Positions 25,260 through 36,234 of a stretch of DNA of 60,000 bases are shown in pieces. The stretch comes from Nymphaea colorata. Its lineage: Eukaryota > Streptophyta > Magnoliopsida > Nymphaeales > Nymphaeaceae. The DNA is taken from NCBI RefSeq assembly GCF_008831285.2, contig NC_045138.2:21363934-21423933 (forward strand). Direction: 5' to 3'. Each line of letters begins with the position of its first letter. Position 1 is the first letter of the stretch. The position numbers and the translations under genes were made by a program. The notes under the pieces were generated by a model, which had not been told where the DNA came from, did no database searches, and was given only the letters and a program-made list of their open reading frames with translations.

Positions 25260-26091
25260 TGACGTCATCCAATCTAAGGTGGTCCCCACGCTGTTTGTTC
25301 TGGAAAGATCGTTTCGGGGGACGCGATCTGTCATTTCCCTTTTAATCATTGTTTATGATTAATTAAGTGGAAATCGAGAAACAATTAAAGTGTCTCTGAC
25401 TCGTTAAGGAAGGAATGTCAAAAGTTCCCAGTTCTTTTTAATTACAAAATTAAGCGCCACCCCATAATTGGACGGTCAGAGCCTCGCGTTGACCGAGTCT
25501 TCCCGTTGACCTCTTTCTAAATATGTGGACCTTTTTTCTTTTTAAATTTACTTATTTATTTCTGCCGATTTATGTTGCTGGAATTTAAAAAAAAAAAAAA
25601 CGTTTTTCGTAAATAATTTTTAATCCACTTTTTTGAAAAATGATGAGCACGTTTTCTGGAAAGAACCGTTGGAAGGAGGTCCCTTTGTGGGAAAAAAGGA
25701 AAATTTTAGCCTCTAATCAAAGTGAATCGGCCTTCCGTCGCTCGCTTTAGGTTTTTCGCCGGGAGCGCGGGCCCCACCTCCAGGACGCGGAGAGCGTGAC
25801 GTGTGAGGTACTCCGGGGCCCCACTCGCTGGGCGGCCGTCCGATGGCCGCATCGGACGGCTGTCCGCATCCTCTCCACTGCACTGCCCATCACGTGGTGG
25901 GGCCCGGCGGTACTGATACTGAGACGTAGACCTTTCACGAGCGGAGAGTGCGAGACCCAATGACGGGGGGACACGTGGAAAATCGTGCTCGATTAGTCCA
26001 AATCAGGTCGCCACGTGGTAATTAATAATCTTGGTAAAATCTGCTCAGTGGATGGAGCAACCAGATCGCGCCACGTGTACGGTTGCACGTG
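25260..26091. promoter_or_regulatory. G-box/ABRE cluster in a GC-rich island
   Basis: Five exact CACGTG hexamers lie at 25891, 25972, 26012, 26072 and 26086. Several have ABRE-like context (ACACGTGG, CCACGTGG, CCACGTGT). A TGACGTCA palindrome followed by a CCAAT box lies at 25260-25272, and GTGACGTG near 25797. The block also holds GTGGGGCCC-type words. In plants, CACGTG is bound by bZIP (ABF, HY5) and bHLH (PIF, MYC) factors. Which gene is controlled is unclear: the nearest recognised one is the ZF-HD gene 3.9 kb downstream, and no gene is seen immediately left. The island could equally be the upstream region of a lost gene. Confidence 0.5.
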
Positions 26092-28445
26092 AAGCGCCCT
26101 GCCGCCGGATCGCCCAGCCCTTCCGCCCCGATGTCATGCGTATGGTTCACGCAGTCGGAGCCCCTTTCCGACCTTATATTTTTTTTTGCTAATTCCTTTT
26201 TTTTAATAAAAAAAATAAATTTTTAATAACCGAATCGGGCGTCATAAAATTTTAAACTTCGACAATTATTTTCTTTTATTGTCTTCCTATGAAAATAAAA
26301 AACCTCCAGAAATTTAAGATAAAAAAATAAGCATTTAAACTAAAATTTGTGAACGGTTTATCAGGGACCGCTACCTTTAGCAGAAGCTACTGGCTGTCTT
26401 CTTCTATTCACTAATAAGCAATGAGAGGTGACAATAACTAGTTTAAAATAAAATTCAAACACAAGTGTTTAAAAAAGGTACACTCTTTTTAGTTTGAAGC
26501 TGGTTAGAATCAATTGAAAATTCTTGAACTTTGTTCTTTAATTTCGGCTTAGTTAAAGGTCTGATACCAATTGAAATTGAACCAGGATTTAGCCATATAC
26601 TAGTCACTTGCCCCCGCCAATTAGCCTTCAATTCAATTGTTAGTATGTGGTTTTTAGGGTTTTTATTTTTCAATATTATCATATATATATATATATATTA
26701 ATGGTAAAAATTTGTGGTTGATTTTTCTTTACCAACAAAAATACATCCAACTTTTCCTTTTGACAAAGGGAAGAGTGCCCATAGAAATCAAGCCGTAGTT
26801 ACTCATACAAATCAAACGATAACCACCTCTGACAGGCAAGACTTTTGTCATCTTCGTATCTTGATTAATATTTTTCCAAACCGAGGCATGTACACCTAAG
26901 TTTTCCTTTTATTTTTATTTTTCCTTGCGCGAAAGGTTAACAAATAAAGCTGGGAAAGATTGCTTAGTTCTGTGCGGACGAGCAGAAAACGAAGAAGGAT
27001 TTTCTTAAGAAAATCCGGTGGAGCCCACGTTTGGTGGACGCAAATGCGGGTTGCTTTTTCCCACAGGAAGCGGTGCCGGTGCATCTTTTTTTCGCTCCCA
27101 ATTCCCAAGGAACATCTTTCTCAGGAAACGCCTGCTCCATCTGCAGACTGTTGTCTTCGAGAGACGCAGGCCGTGACAAACACTCCGTTAAAAAGCCTTA
27201 AGCACGGACAAGCGAAAAAGCAACAGTAACGTTTTAGGTAACCCTGTTCTTTCTCCGCTCACCCACTTGTTCCGCCCGTCCACTCTCTTTCTACCTCTAA
27301 CTCTAAGTTTTTTAGGTTTTTGAAATCTAGCTATGAATGTTAAATTGCTAATTAATTGAAAGCAAAATACATTTATTTGATTCGTATCAACGCTAAATTA
27401 CTAATTATTTGAAAGCAAATGACAAAATGTGTGACACTCTAGTTGACGACTGTCATGCTTTTCACGTATAGATCCGATCAAAAAATTAAAGGAAAAGAAA
27501 TTCATCATCTTCGAGCATTCATCTCAATGTGTGTGAAAGATCTATATATATAAGGGCAGAGCTAGGGGCCGACATGGGCCTTGACCCTTCCTTCAAACAA
27601 AAAATTACATGTAAATTTTAAAAAAATTATCTTATACGAAAATTTGAAATTTTATATCTCGGTCCTTATTAAAATTTTGAAATTGTAAAAAATTCATCGC
27701 TTTGTCCTTGTAGATATACGTATATTTATATTTGAAAATTAAAAAAAGTAAGGAAATATTACAAAAACATTTGCATCATGCCCTTGTTCACCGAAAGGAG
27801 AAAGAATTAAGATTGTTGGGAATAGGTTTTTGCTTGAAGGTGAATAAAGAATATAGCATGCATAATATCCAGAACAAAACGTGTTTTGGAGTAGAAGTGA
27901 AGGAAATATAATTTATATTAAACGTGTTCCTCACAAGTGAACGATATGAACCCGTCTAAAAGGATAACATTATCTTCAAAACATTATATTAAAAAAAAGG
28001 TGCATGACTTGACGTTTAAAACAAATGATTAAAAAAAAAATCCAGCTGTTTTTTGCTGGTTAATATCCTCAGTTGTTTAAATAGTTCTTCGTTTTCTTAA
28101 CATTTTTAGAATCTCATTTTTTGGTGATAGGAAGGTCATCCTACCAAAGAAGAGTCCAAGCCACCTTTCTGTCTCTTCTTCTTAGGGTTCAAAGCTATTT
28201 CTACATGTTTCAATTTGTCCTTTTTTTCTTCAACTTTTTTGAACATTTATATTCTCTAATTTTTTTTTTGGCATGCTAATTTGTTTGTGCCAATTATACC
28301 ACCAAAATTAGAAAAAAAATAAGCAAACTGGTATTTAGTCACTCAATAAACACAATGTGCTGCTTATTATAAAATGTTCAGAAAATGTATAAAATTTCTA
28401 TTACAAAGTATGTCCATGTTCACTAGACAATTTGTAGATAGTTTA

Positions 28446-28508
<63 letters not shown>

Positions 28509-29690
28509 TAAAAGGTGAAAATATCTTAAAGGCAATAACATGCGGACTAGTACTATTAATATTCTCGACCGAACTCACTTTTAGTAACATTCATCAACTT
28601 ACTTTTTTTTTATATTATCCCTCTTTGTTTTATATCTGAAAAATTGAGATCAGCTGCCAACGATGTTTTCGGGTAGCCAAATATCGAAAATTTATATTGA
28701 AACTACAATAAAAATATAACTAAAAACAACACAAAAACTGAAAATTTCCCACAGATTGTAAATATTTGTCAATCCGGCAACATTCAGCCGGCTGATTTGA
28801 TTCACCTTATATATATATATATGACAACTGGAAAAATGGCGTCGGAAAGGTGCTTGAACGTTATCTTTTAACATAAGGTTCCAGTTAATCCACGATCCCA
28901 GTTTTGACCTTTATCCTGTTAGATCCCATCACCGAACCATACCTGGTGCAGAAACTGTGGGTGCCAGTCCAATGATTTTTTTTTATTTTATTTTAAATAA
29001 ATATCAAATCTTTCAAAAATAGTAAAATCGCATGTTATATAAAACTAATTAAAGTTTAAAATAACAAAAGCGCGAGAAACAACTGTCCGTTATTCGGCAG
29101 AACACCAATAAATTCCTTTAAAAAATCAAAATAAATCTTTTAAAAATGGTAAAACCGCTTATTCTATATAACTTAATAAAATTAATTAAATAAGGAACGA
29201 CTCTCTTTCCTTCCCTGAGAAACGGGGAACCGTATTCCGAGTCTCTTTCGAGTCGGATCGGCTCACGAGGGGAACCGTTTTCGGGTCGCTGACTCGTCCC
29301 GAGCCGTGTAAGCTGTGGGCAAACTGACAGATTTAGTTGGTACTCCTGCTGAATTAGTGGGAGTTACAGTCTCAGAGTCTCCTCGTTTCTCTCTCTTGCT
29401 TTCCTCTGTGATTTTTTTTGCTTGCGTAAAAAGAGAAGAACCATTTTACAGTGAGGAGGAAGAAGAAGGCGGAGGTTGATTTTTAATGGCATTTTTTTGC
29501 GCTTGCCATGATAATCATCAATAGAATATTATTTTATGATTACAGTCTTGACCCCCACTCTCCTCCCCCTTTCACCGCCATCTTTCTCCTCATTTATTAT
29601 GTTGGACCAGAGGAGTAAGGACGGCCCCTCCTCGCCCTCTTCTACCTCCTTTCTCTCACTAGACTCATCCCCTCCGCTTCCTCGCTCAGG
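26092..29690. other. Intergenic DNA upstream of the ZF-HD gene
   Basis: AT-rich, with (TA)n at 28453-28505 and shorter TA runs near 26682 and 28810. 27552-27720 is a diverged family C block (GGGCAGAGCTAGGGGCC). Overlapping frames at 26896-27229 on both strands are not recognisable. 29540-29700 is pyrimidine-rich (CTCCTCC words), as often found near plant transcription starts. Confidence 0.4.
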
Positions 29691-29695
29691 CTCCA

Positions 29696-29967
29696 CCATA
29701 AAAGAGGAATAACCATGGGGCTTGGCTTAATTCCTCTCTGAGAGTCCACCATCATCTTCATCAAAACTCAAAAGCAACAGGAGGGGGGGAAAAACGGAGC
29801 TTTCTCCTCTTTGGTTGGTCTAAGTTCGGCATCATCACCCCTTCATTCTTTGCTTTGTCTCTGCAAACCCCAACATCATCCCCACCCACCCACCAGAGGA
29901 AAAAGGCTGAAAAAAAAAGGAGGAGGGGAGAAAAAAGAAAAAGGGGGTGGGGGGGAGACAGAGAGCC
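29696..29967 (+). promoter_or_regulatory. Probable 5' leader of the ZF-HD gene with a small uORF
   Basis: CCATAAAAGAGG at 29696-29707 is a weak TATA-like word and the sequence is CT-rich up to it. Downstream, an ATG at 29715 opens an 8-codon frame (MGLGLIPL) that stops at 29741, which would be an upstream ORF if the transcript starts before it. Purine-rich A/G runs fill 29890-29960 just before the start codon. The transcription start is not proven. Confidence 0.3.
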
Positions 29968-30716
29968 ATGGACTTAAGCGTGGTGCCGTACGGGCAGATC
30001 TCACCGGAGGCGGAATGCGGGAAGGCGGAGCAGAACGGGGGGCTGGAATCGCCTCCACCGCGGCCGGCGCTGCCGCAGCAGCAGCTGGGGTTGAAGGGGA
30101 AGGTGCGGTACAGGGAGTGCTTGAAGAACCACGCGGCGTCGATCGGGGGGCACGCCAACGACGGGTGCGGGGAGTTCATGCCGGATGGGGAAGAGGGCAG
30201 CATCGAGGCGCTGAGGTGCGCGGCCTGCGGGTGCCACCGGAACTTCCACCGGAAGGAGGTGGCTGGGCGGGACTGGTACGCGGACGGGGTGATGGGGTGG
30301 GACCTAGGGGGGTCGAGGAAGAAGGTGGTGGCGCTGGGGCCGCATCTGCCTGCGCTGATGCCGCCACCTCCCACGGCGGCCGCCGCCCCGGCAGGCGCGA
30401 CGGGGCCGGGCGCGGATCCGTTGGGGGGATGGCGACGACGACGGCGGCGACGATGATGATGATGAGGGCGTCGCCGGAGGGAGGGGAGCAGTACTACTCG
30501 GCGGGGAGGAAGAGGTTCAGGACGAAGTTCACGCAGGAGCAGAAGGACAAGATGCTGGCCTTCGCGGACAAGCTGGGGTGGCGCATCCAGAAGCACGACG
30601 ACATGGAGCTGCAGCGGTTCTGCATGGAGGTCGGAGTGAAGCGGCACGTCCTCAAGGTCTGGATGCACAACAACAAGAACACCTTGGGCAAGAAGCCCGA
30701 GCCCCTCACCGTCTGA
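29968..30716 (+). CDS. Zinc-finger homeodomain (ZF-HD/ZHD) transcription factor, frameshifted
   Basis: A plant-specific nuclear transcription factor: the N-terminal zinc finger mediates dimerisation and the C-terminal homeodomain binds DNA. The ATG at 29968 ([10 protein letters not shown]) opens a frame with the ZF-HD finger at residues about 47-97: [22 protein letters not shown], then [14 protein letters not shown], with the expected Cys and His. The homeodomain lies downstream in a different frame, from [13 protein letters not shown] to [12 protein letters not shown], ending at a TGA at 30714-30716, with the WMHNNKN third helix usual for this family. The frames join if one G is missing from the six-G run at 30423-30428, giving about 249 residues in one exon, a normal family length. 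As printed, translation stops at 30456 after a WRRRRRRR tail, giving 162 residues. An assembly error and a real mutation are both possible. Strongly GC-rich, unlike its surroundings. Confidence 0.9.
30429..30716 (+). CDS. Homeodomain part of the ZF-HD gene in its own frame
   Basis: An ATG at 30429, overlapping the end of the zinc-finger frame, opens a 95-codon frame: [12 protein letters not shown], a short linker, then the complete ZF-HD-type homeodomain and the stop. It is most simply the 3' half of the gene above, displaced by one base. If the frameshift is real, a homeodomain-only product could arise only by reinitiation or internal initiation. The same frame is open back to 29811, but that upstream part is a GC-rich shadow without domains. 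Confidence 0.5.
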   Translation: MATTTAATMMMMRASPEGGEQYYSAGRKRFRTKFTQEQKDKMLAFADKLGWRIQKHDDMELQRFCMEVGVKRHVLKVWMHNNKNTLGKKPEPLTV

Positions 30717-31239
30717 TCTCCTCCATCTCTGCAACGGCTTCCTGCCTCTGATCATCAGCATCTTCGTGGCGGCCTTGCTGCTGATGGTGGTGGTGATCAA
30801 TGGATGGACATTGAATCGATGGATGCGGCCCTCTCCCGCAGACTCAACCGAGACTCGGTTGAGGGTCGCGTGGTTTCGACTGTTATATACTGAATGCATC
30901 ATCATCTGCATCCATCATCTCTTTTCTTTCATTCCTTCGTTTACTTTTCTTGTTTCGTCTTCTTCTTCTTCTTAGTTTTCTTGGACGAAAACAAAAGAGA
31001 ACCATGAAAGATGAGGAACAAAAACGCAGATGGGAGGGGGAAGGGGAATTTGGAGTGTGTCATGTCGTCTGGTTTCTCTTGCCATGTATCTATAATATGG
31101 AGGAGCTGCTGGTGGTGTGAATTATCTGTGTCCGGTTTTCCTTGATTTGCATCGATCGGGTGTGTAGAAACTTGCATTTTGTTCTCTTGGTATGTTTGTC
31201 TGTGCCGGAGTTTCATGGATCTCCCGCATCTCACTCTCT
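30717..31239 (+). other. Probable 3' UTR and downstream flank of the ZF-HD gene
   Basis: No gene. Contains a TTCTTCTTCTTC run near 30958-30972. The long minus-strand frame at 29835-30911 is antisense to the ZF-HD gene and is not a gene. Confidence 0.4.
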
Positions 31240-31468
31240 CCCTCTCCCTCTGGTTATCTATCAGAAGCAAAGCAGTGGATGGCTCTCTCTCTCTCTCTCT
31301 CTCGCTCTCTCTGTGGTTATTTATCAGAATGATACCAGTGGATCGGTCTCTCTCTCGCTCTCTGTGTGTTGTGTGATTATCAAGCCGGACAGAAGCAGTG
31401 AATGTAATATGTGTGCATGTTTGTCTCTCTCTCTCTTTCCTGATTATTGATCAGAACGGCAGTGAAAC
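31240..31468. repeat. Four-copy composite minisatellite (CT tract plus unique core)
   Basis: Four units of about 58-69 bp each have a CT run followed by a related core. Cores start at about 31251 (TGGTTATCTATCAGAAGCAA), 31314 (TGGTTATTTATCAGAATG), 31372 (TGTGATTATCAAGCCGG) and 31441 (TGATTATTGATCAGAACGG). Each ends in CAGTGGAT, CAGTGAATG or CAGTGAAAC. The short frames on both strands are translations of the repeat. Confidence 0.8.
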
Positions 31469-33766
31469 TATTATGTGTTGCTTCCATCTCCTCTCTTTCT
31501 CTTGCCATTCTGTAGTGATGGCAGACTGACAGCATTCAACAGCGACTTGATTGGATGGTAAGGTGGGAGAGGGCATGCTCCTCTCATGCTTCCTTTGTGT
31601 GTATATATATATTTATATATATTTCTTCTTGTCTTTCGCTCTTTCTTTTTCTTGGTTGAATGATGTCTGGTTAACATCATAGACGGTAGTTGGTAGAGAA
31701 TGCCGTTTTGTCACAAACCCGTTCCGTTCCATCCCGTTGCCATGAAGGGTGATGTTGCTTGCCTCTTTCAAAAGCAACAGAAAAGTCCCTTATCGTCTTC
31801 TTCGCAATGTGGTTGGCTACAGCTGCAACAGAAGCAGCAGCCGCCATAGGTAGCGCCCCTCACAGAGACACGATGCATGGCCGGAAGGAAAGGGAAGGAC
31901 GACCGGGACCTCTCATTTGGGAGGGACCAAGAATCATATGCTCATATCCTGTCATCGTTGAAAACAAAGTCTCCCTTCCGTGCACCAAAACCTACACATA
32001 ATTTGTCGGTTATATATATATATATATTATGTTGGTGGTGTATAAGCTTTCTACTGTATAAATGCGAGTTCGAAAACCTAAAGATCAATGATGAAAAGAT
32101 TATGTTTGCAATTTATTGATTTTGAAACTTATCGTCTATATGCATAAAAAGTATGCGACCCGATTCTATATAAATGTGTTGGAGTTTATGTCTATTCATG
32201 GCTGCTGCATTCGAGAAGACACCTTGGAGTGTGATGCATTGCAGTACTATGCATTGGTAATTTTCTTTTAAGCATTTAAGACCATGAAACCTTATGGTGG
32301 TACATCTGTTGGTGGTTGGACTTTAACTTCGAGGAAGGGAGCACAGCAAATATGTTTTACTCTTTATGTTTCAGGGGCTACTCCTCCCGTTCAAAGGTCG
32401 AATTTATGGGACCATAATGGTGCCACAGTACAGTCTTTGATCTGTTTATTGCGTTTATGGAAAGAGATTTAGGTTTCAATGTGTTCTTAAACCAAGAAAC
32501 ATGTAGCGACTGTCATAACACTAAATTTCTCGTATAAGAACAAAAGTTCTTTTCATAAGATCAATCTGAATCCGCACATGCCTTGTACTCAATTAGCAGT
32601 GATTACCTGTTGAGATTATATCTAAAAGATGACCAACTTGAATTAGAGCATGCCATGTATTAAATTGGCAATATTAGCATGTTGAGATTAGGTTTAGAAT
32701 ATATTTTAACATGAATGTTTAAGTAGTCTAGTTTTCCTCACTTACGTGGCTTGAGATGTGCCTATTCTCTCTCCCTCACTGTATGTATGTTGAACATAGA
32801 TTTCTCCGCCGTCTTTCATCGGGCTGCGCGTATAAGAGGCTGGAGGATTTCATCTACTATACACATATGGATGCATGAAAAATGTAAAATGTTTTGGTTA
32901 AACTGAAAGCATGTTATTCCAACTTCGTATAATTAGGTGGACGATTAAAAGAAACAGTGACTCGTGATTGAGAACAGAGAGAGAGAGAGGTACAGTATGT
33001 TCTACGATTCGATTGGTTGTTTGGTGGATTTTGCTTCCGTTCTTTTTTATCCAAATCGCCAGAAAATACAAATTATGCAGGCAGAAGGGGAAGCAAAATA
33101 CTGGAGATAAAATAATCTTCTGTATGGTTGATGGCAGGGTTGAGCCATTGACTGCTGCAGTGTATCCGTATATCCGGTAATCATCGTGTCCCTTTGCGTC
33201 ATGATCATCGAGAACTGAATTCTGTCTTCTTTCCCGATAAAAGCTTTGAAATTCGAAAACTAACAACCGGCAAAAAAAAGCAAAAGAAGGATCAAGTTTT
33301 GTCGTTTTAAAAGACTGGCAGAGAAGGGTTCTTCCTTCTGAGATGGAAGATTTACACTATGATCGTGAATGGTCCTTCTCGAAAGGATATCATCTTACAA
33401 TTAGTTGAACTAATTTAAGAAACGACGCACGATGGATTACAAGTAACGCAAAATTAAGCCTGTTAGCATCGTTGGCAAAAATTTTTTTGTTTTAATGGCT
33501 GCCTTCTTCTTCCAGTCTGGTCGAACTGCAAGCCTTTCTGTCATGCTCAAGCAATTTCTTGTTGCTTTACCTGCTAATAGCAACAGCACAGTCACTGTCT
33601 CAAAGGCTTTGCTTCGAAGACTGATGGTGCACTCAGCTTGCCTTCGAAGAGAAGAACATGCCCTTTCTTTCTTCACCTTCACCAATGAATGCCTATGCAC
33701 CTTGGTCTTCTTCTCTGCTCCTTTACCTGTGCCCCTTTAAACGAAACAGTCAAAGCATGAATTTAC

Positions 33767-33800
<34 letters not shown>

Positions 33801-34621
33801 CTGCACTCTACTCCTATCATATATGTGCAATATTTTCCGCTTACCCTTTAGCAGAAAATTTCACTAATCTCTCGATCTTCACAGTGATAATGCATAGATG
33901 GGTTGATCATGTACGAGACATTAATTGCAAATGAAGTCTGAGGTACGGTAGAAATTGCAGGCCGATTCACATTCAAAGCTTAAATGTTTCTGATTTCTGT
34001 CTCTAAGGACAGATAAAGTTAGATTGCATGCCTGAGTTTTTTCAGGAAATGTTTATATAAATGCAAGTGTTTCCCATTAATCTAAACTTTCTTTTAAAGC
34101 ACCACCCAAGTTTTTGGAAAAGATCACAAATTTTCTCAATTGAATCGGTCCATTCAAATTGATTTGGACTTTTTCCGATTCAGTACAGTATCGGCCGATT
34201 CAAGGAACACCTGTCTGGCTTATTTTCATGAATTTAATACTATTTTTTACGTTTTCCTTTTTGTTTTTTTTCTCTAAAACTTCATTCTATCTATGATATT
34301 TCGCATAAAAAGTACATATATTTAAGTTTTGCTTCCATTCACAATCTAGTTCACTTCCAATTAATTGATTGAGCTGATTAATTCTCTGAATCCTTTTGCT
34401 GCAAGATTCATTTCAAAAACATTATTTGCAACACTATAAGAGCTCACTTCACATCTATGATTATTCAAAAGATTTTATGTCAAAAAGCAGCTACTTCTTC
34501 TCCCTCGTAATCTTCATCTGCCATTCTGCATATATATTATAAAAGGTCCAGCAACTGGACCACTTTGAATGGACATCATTTTATTACATGCCCCAAGAAG
34601 TTCATGTAGCTTATTGAACCC
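31469..34621. other. Intergenic DNA, no supported gene
   Basis: Frames of 60-120 codons (for example 31759-32001, 32284-32472, 33495-33740 plus and 33266-32898 minus) match no family I recognise. (GA)n lies at 33769-33798 and short (TA) runs near 31600 and 32010. TGTTGAGATTA occurs at 32610 and again near 32682 without other LTR features. Confidence 0.4.
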
Positions 34622-34741
34622 ATGGCTAGTGCGGCGCCAATCGTCAGTTTGATTTTCATAGGTATCAACCAGATCGATTCAATGGCTAGTACGGCGCCAA
34701 TAGTCAGTTCAATTTCCATAGGTATCAACCAGATCGATACA
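34622..34741. repeat. 60-bp tandem duplication, open in frame on both strands
   Basis: Two 60-base units start at 34622 and 34682 (ATGGCTAGTGCGGCGCCAAT and ATGGCTAGTACGGCGCCAAT) and differ at about nine positions. The length is a multiple of three. The plus-strand frame from 34622 runs 52 codons to a TAA at 34778-34780 and repeats a 20-residue unit. The minus strand is open across both units as well. No family recognised. Confidence 0.8.
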
Positions 34742-35525
34742 AGACAAAGTAGACATAAAACCCTAGCGCAAGGACACTAAACATTAGGGTTCTACACTGC
34801 CAGGTGCGCGACAAAGTCTCGAAATCTAGAGGAATTGAAACCCATGAGCCTTTGATCAATGCATGGGCGCGGGCACCAACCTCAAGATCCATTCTGCAAA
34901 AAATAATTCATGAGGTGAAGCTTTTGATTTGTCCTTGAGGATCATTAATTTAATGTTGACCAAACATAGAAAAATGCACCTAAACTTGTTGGTCTTACTA
35001 GGGGGAAAATAACATTCAGGCAAGTGAGTGGTTGTGACATTATTAGAGGCCAATAATATCAGGAGTAGGTACATTTTCTATGCCATTGAAGGCACTATAC
35101 CTCTGCAGCATATGATCTCCAAAATCTTTCACAATGAGTGCCAAGATCTCAAGTTGGAACCCTTTTTCACCTTCTCTTTCACCAATCCCAAGTAAATTTT
35201 TGGTCGCGGACCCCAATAAAAAAAAAATGTGGGACCCACAGTGCCTTAGGCTCAGGTCCATGGATGGTTCCAAAAAGCTGCCTTGCTGTGGTGCTGCTCA
35301 CTGTGCTTCTCTAAAATTTGGGTTTATTGCCTCGGATCTTAAATTCATGGATTTGATCTAAAACTTGGGTTTATTGCCTCGGATCTTGGACTCATGGATT
35401 TGATCTCACATGCTTTTAGTGCAGGAATTCTTAATTCTAGAGCACCAATGTGTAATAAACTCAATTATGTGTGTATATTAAATTTTTAAATAAAATAAAG
35501 TATGTGCCCACACAAACTCATGCTT
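34742..35525. other. Intergenic DNA with a short direct repeat
   Basis: 35317-35361 and 35364-35408 are near-identical (both hold GGGTTTATTGCCTCGGATCT and CATGGATTTGATCT), a roughly 47-bp tandem duplication. No gene seen. Confidence 0.55.
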
Positions 35526-35717
35526 AGTCCCCCCAAGGGCGGAGGCCCCACCCTAGCCAATTGAAAAAAAAAAATTATATTGAAAAAATTAAAAATTTTT
35601 AGTTGCATAATGTATTGTTTAGATTAGAATTCAGTTTCGCTCTACCTGAATCCAGAGGTTGGATTGTTTGGTTCGCTCCTAAAAAAAATCCCATCTCCGC
35701 CCCTGAGTCCCCCCAAG
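35526..35717. mobile_element. Family C element bounded by a 12-bp direct repeat
   Basis: AGTCCCCCCAAG occurs at 35526-35537 and again at 35706-35717. Between them the sequence starts GGGCGGAGGCCCC and ends CATCTCCGCCCCTG, the inverted ends seen in the family C copy at 13677-13854. The interior is AT-rich and non-coding. The direct repeat looks like a target-site duplication, though longer than the usual 8-9 bases. Confidence 0.6.
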
Positions 35718-36234
35718 TACGTTTCCTGCTATGCTAGGAAAAATTGGCATTAAAATCCACGATTCGCTTCAAGTTGGACTTGGGAACTTCATTTAAGTCT
35801 TTTAGAGGAAGGGTTTGATCTTAAATGTACGGATTTATGGACGCTTAAGATATAAGATAATATGAATTTCATTATTAGGAAAAACTAGTGACTACCATTT
35901 TGCTTTTTTGTTTTTTTTTTTCCAAAATCGCTAGTTATTTGTTTAGCATTTTTTTTTTGAAAAATTTTAGCCTGTCTTCTTGGTTTAAATCTTGCTTTTC
36001 TGAGTTTTTGGTGTCTACCACTTGTGGTCGGAATCTTTTTTTTGGCTTCGTAGCTCCTCTGTGTTCTTGGATGCTGATTCCTTTTTTATGTATATATTGG
36101 TTTTTTGGAAGAAAAAGGTTAGGACAGGGTTGTTGCGGAATAGTTGAAGAAGAAATATCCAGTCATAAGCCCTAATTATTGTAATACTGAACAGGTTCAC
36201 CCACCAACAACTATAATTACAAAAGCTCCTTCAA
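35718..36234. other. Intergenic DNA, nothing recognised
   Basis: A 95-codon Phe-rich plus-strand frame at 35888-36175 lies in T-rich DNA and has no domain I recognise. Confidence 0.4.

Noticed and set aside
25706-25974. Overlapping minus-strand frames in the GC-rich island
   Set aside because: No recognisable domain in either frame. GC content alone explains the lack of stops.
26896-27229. Overlapping 70-90 codon frames on both strands
   Set aside because: Neither shows a known motif, and both strands are equally open, so there is no basis to choose a gene.
29835-30911. 358-codon open frame on the minus strand across the ZF-HD gene
   Set aside because: It is antisense to the ZF-HD coding sequence. 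Such frames are common where GC-rich codon use suppresses stops, and the translation shows no domain.
31200-31470. CRISPR-like alternation of repeat and spacer
   Set aside because: The units diverge, the constant part is a CT microsatellite, and this is a plant nuclear sequence.
32284-32472. Possible copia RNase H fragment
   Set aside because: Compared by eye with the copia RNase H motifs seen at 42180-42310, no order of conserved residues could be followed.
32590-32720. Possible short LTR pair (TGTTGAGATTA twice)
   Set aside because: The two words are about 70 bases apart with no primer-binding site, polypurine tract or matching ends.
35888-36175. Phe/Leu-rich 95-codon frame as a small membrane protein
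   Set aside because: Its hydrophobicity comes from long T runs in AT-rich DNA. No start context or homology is apparent.
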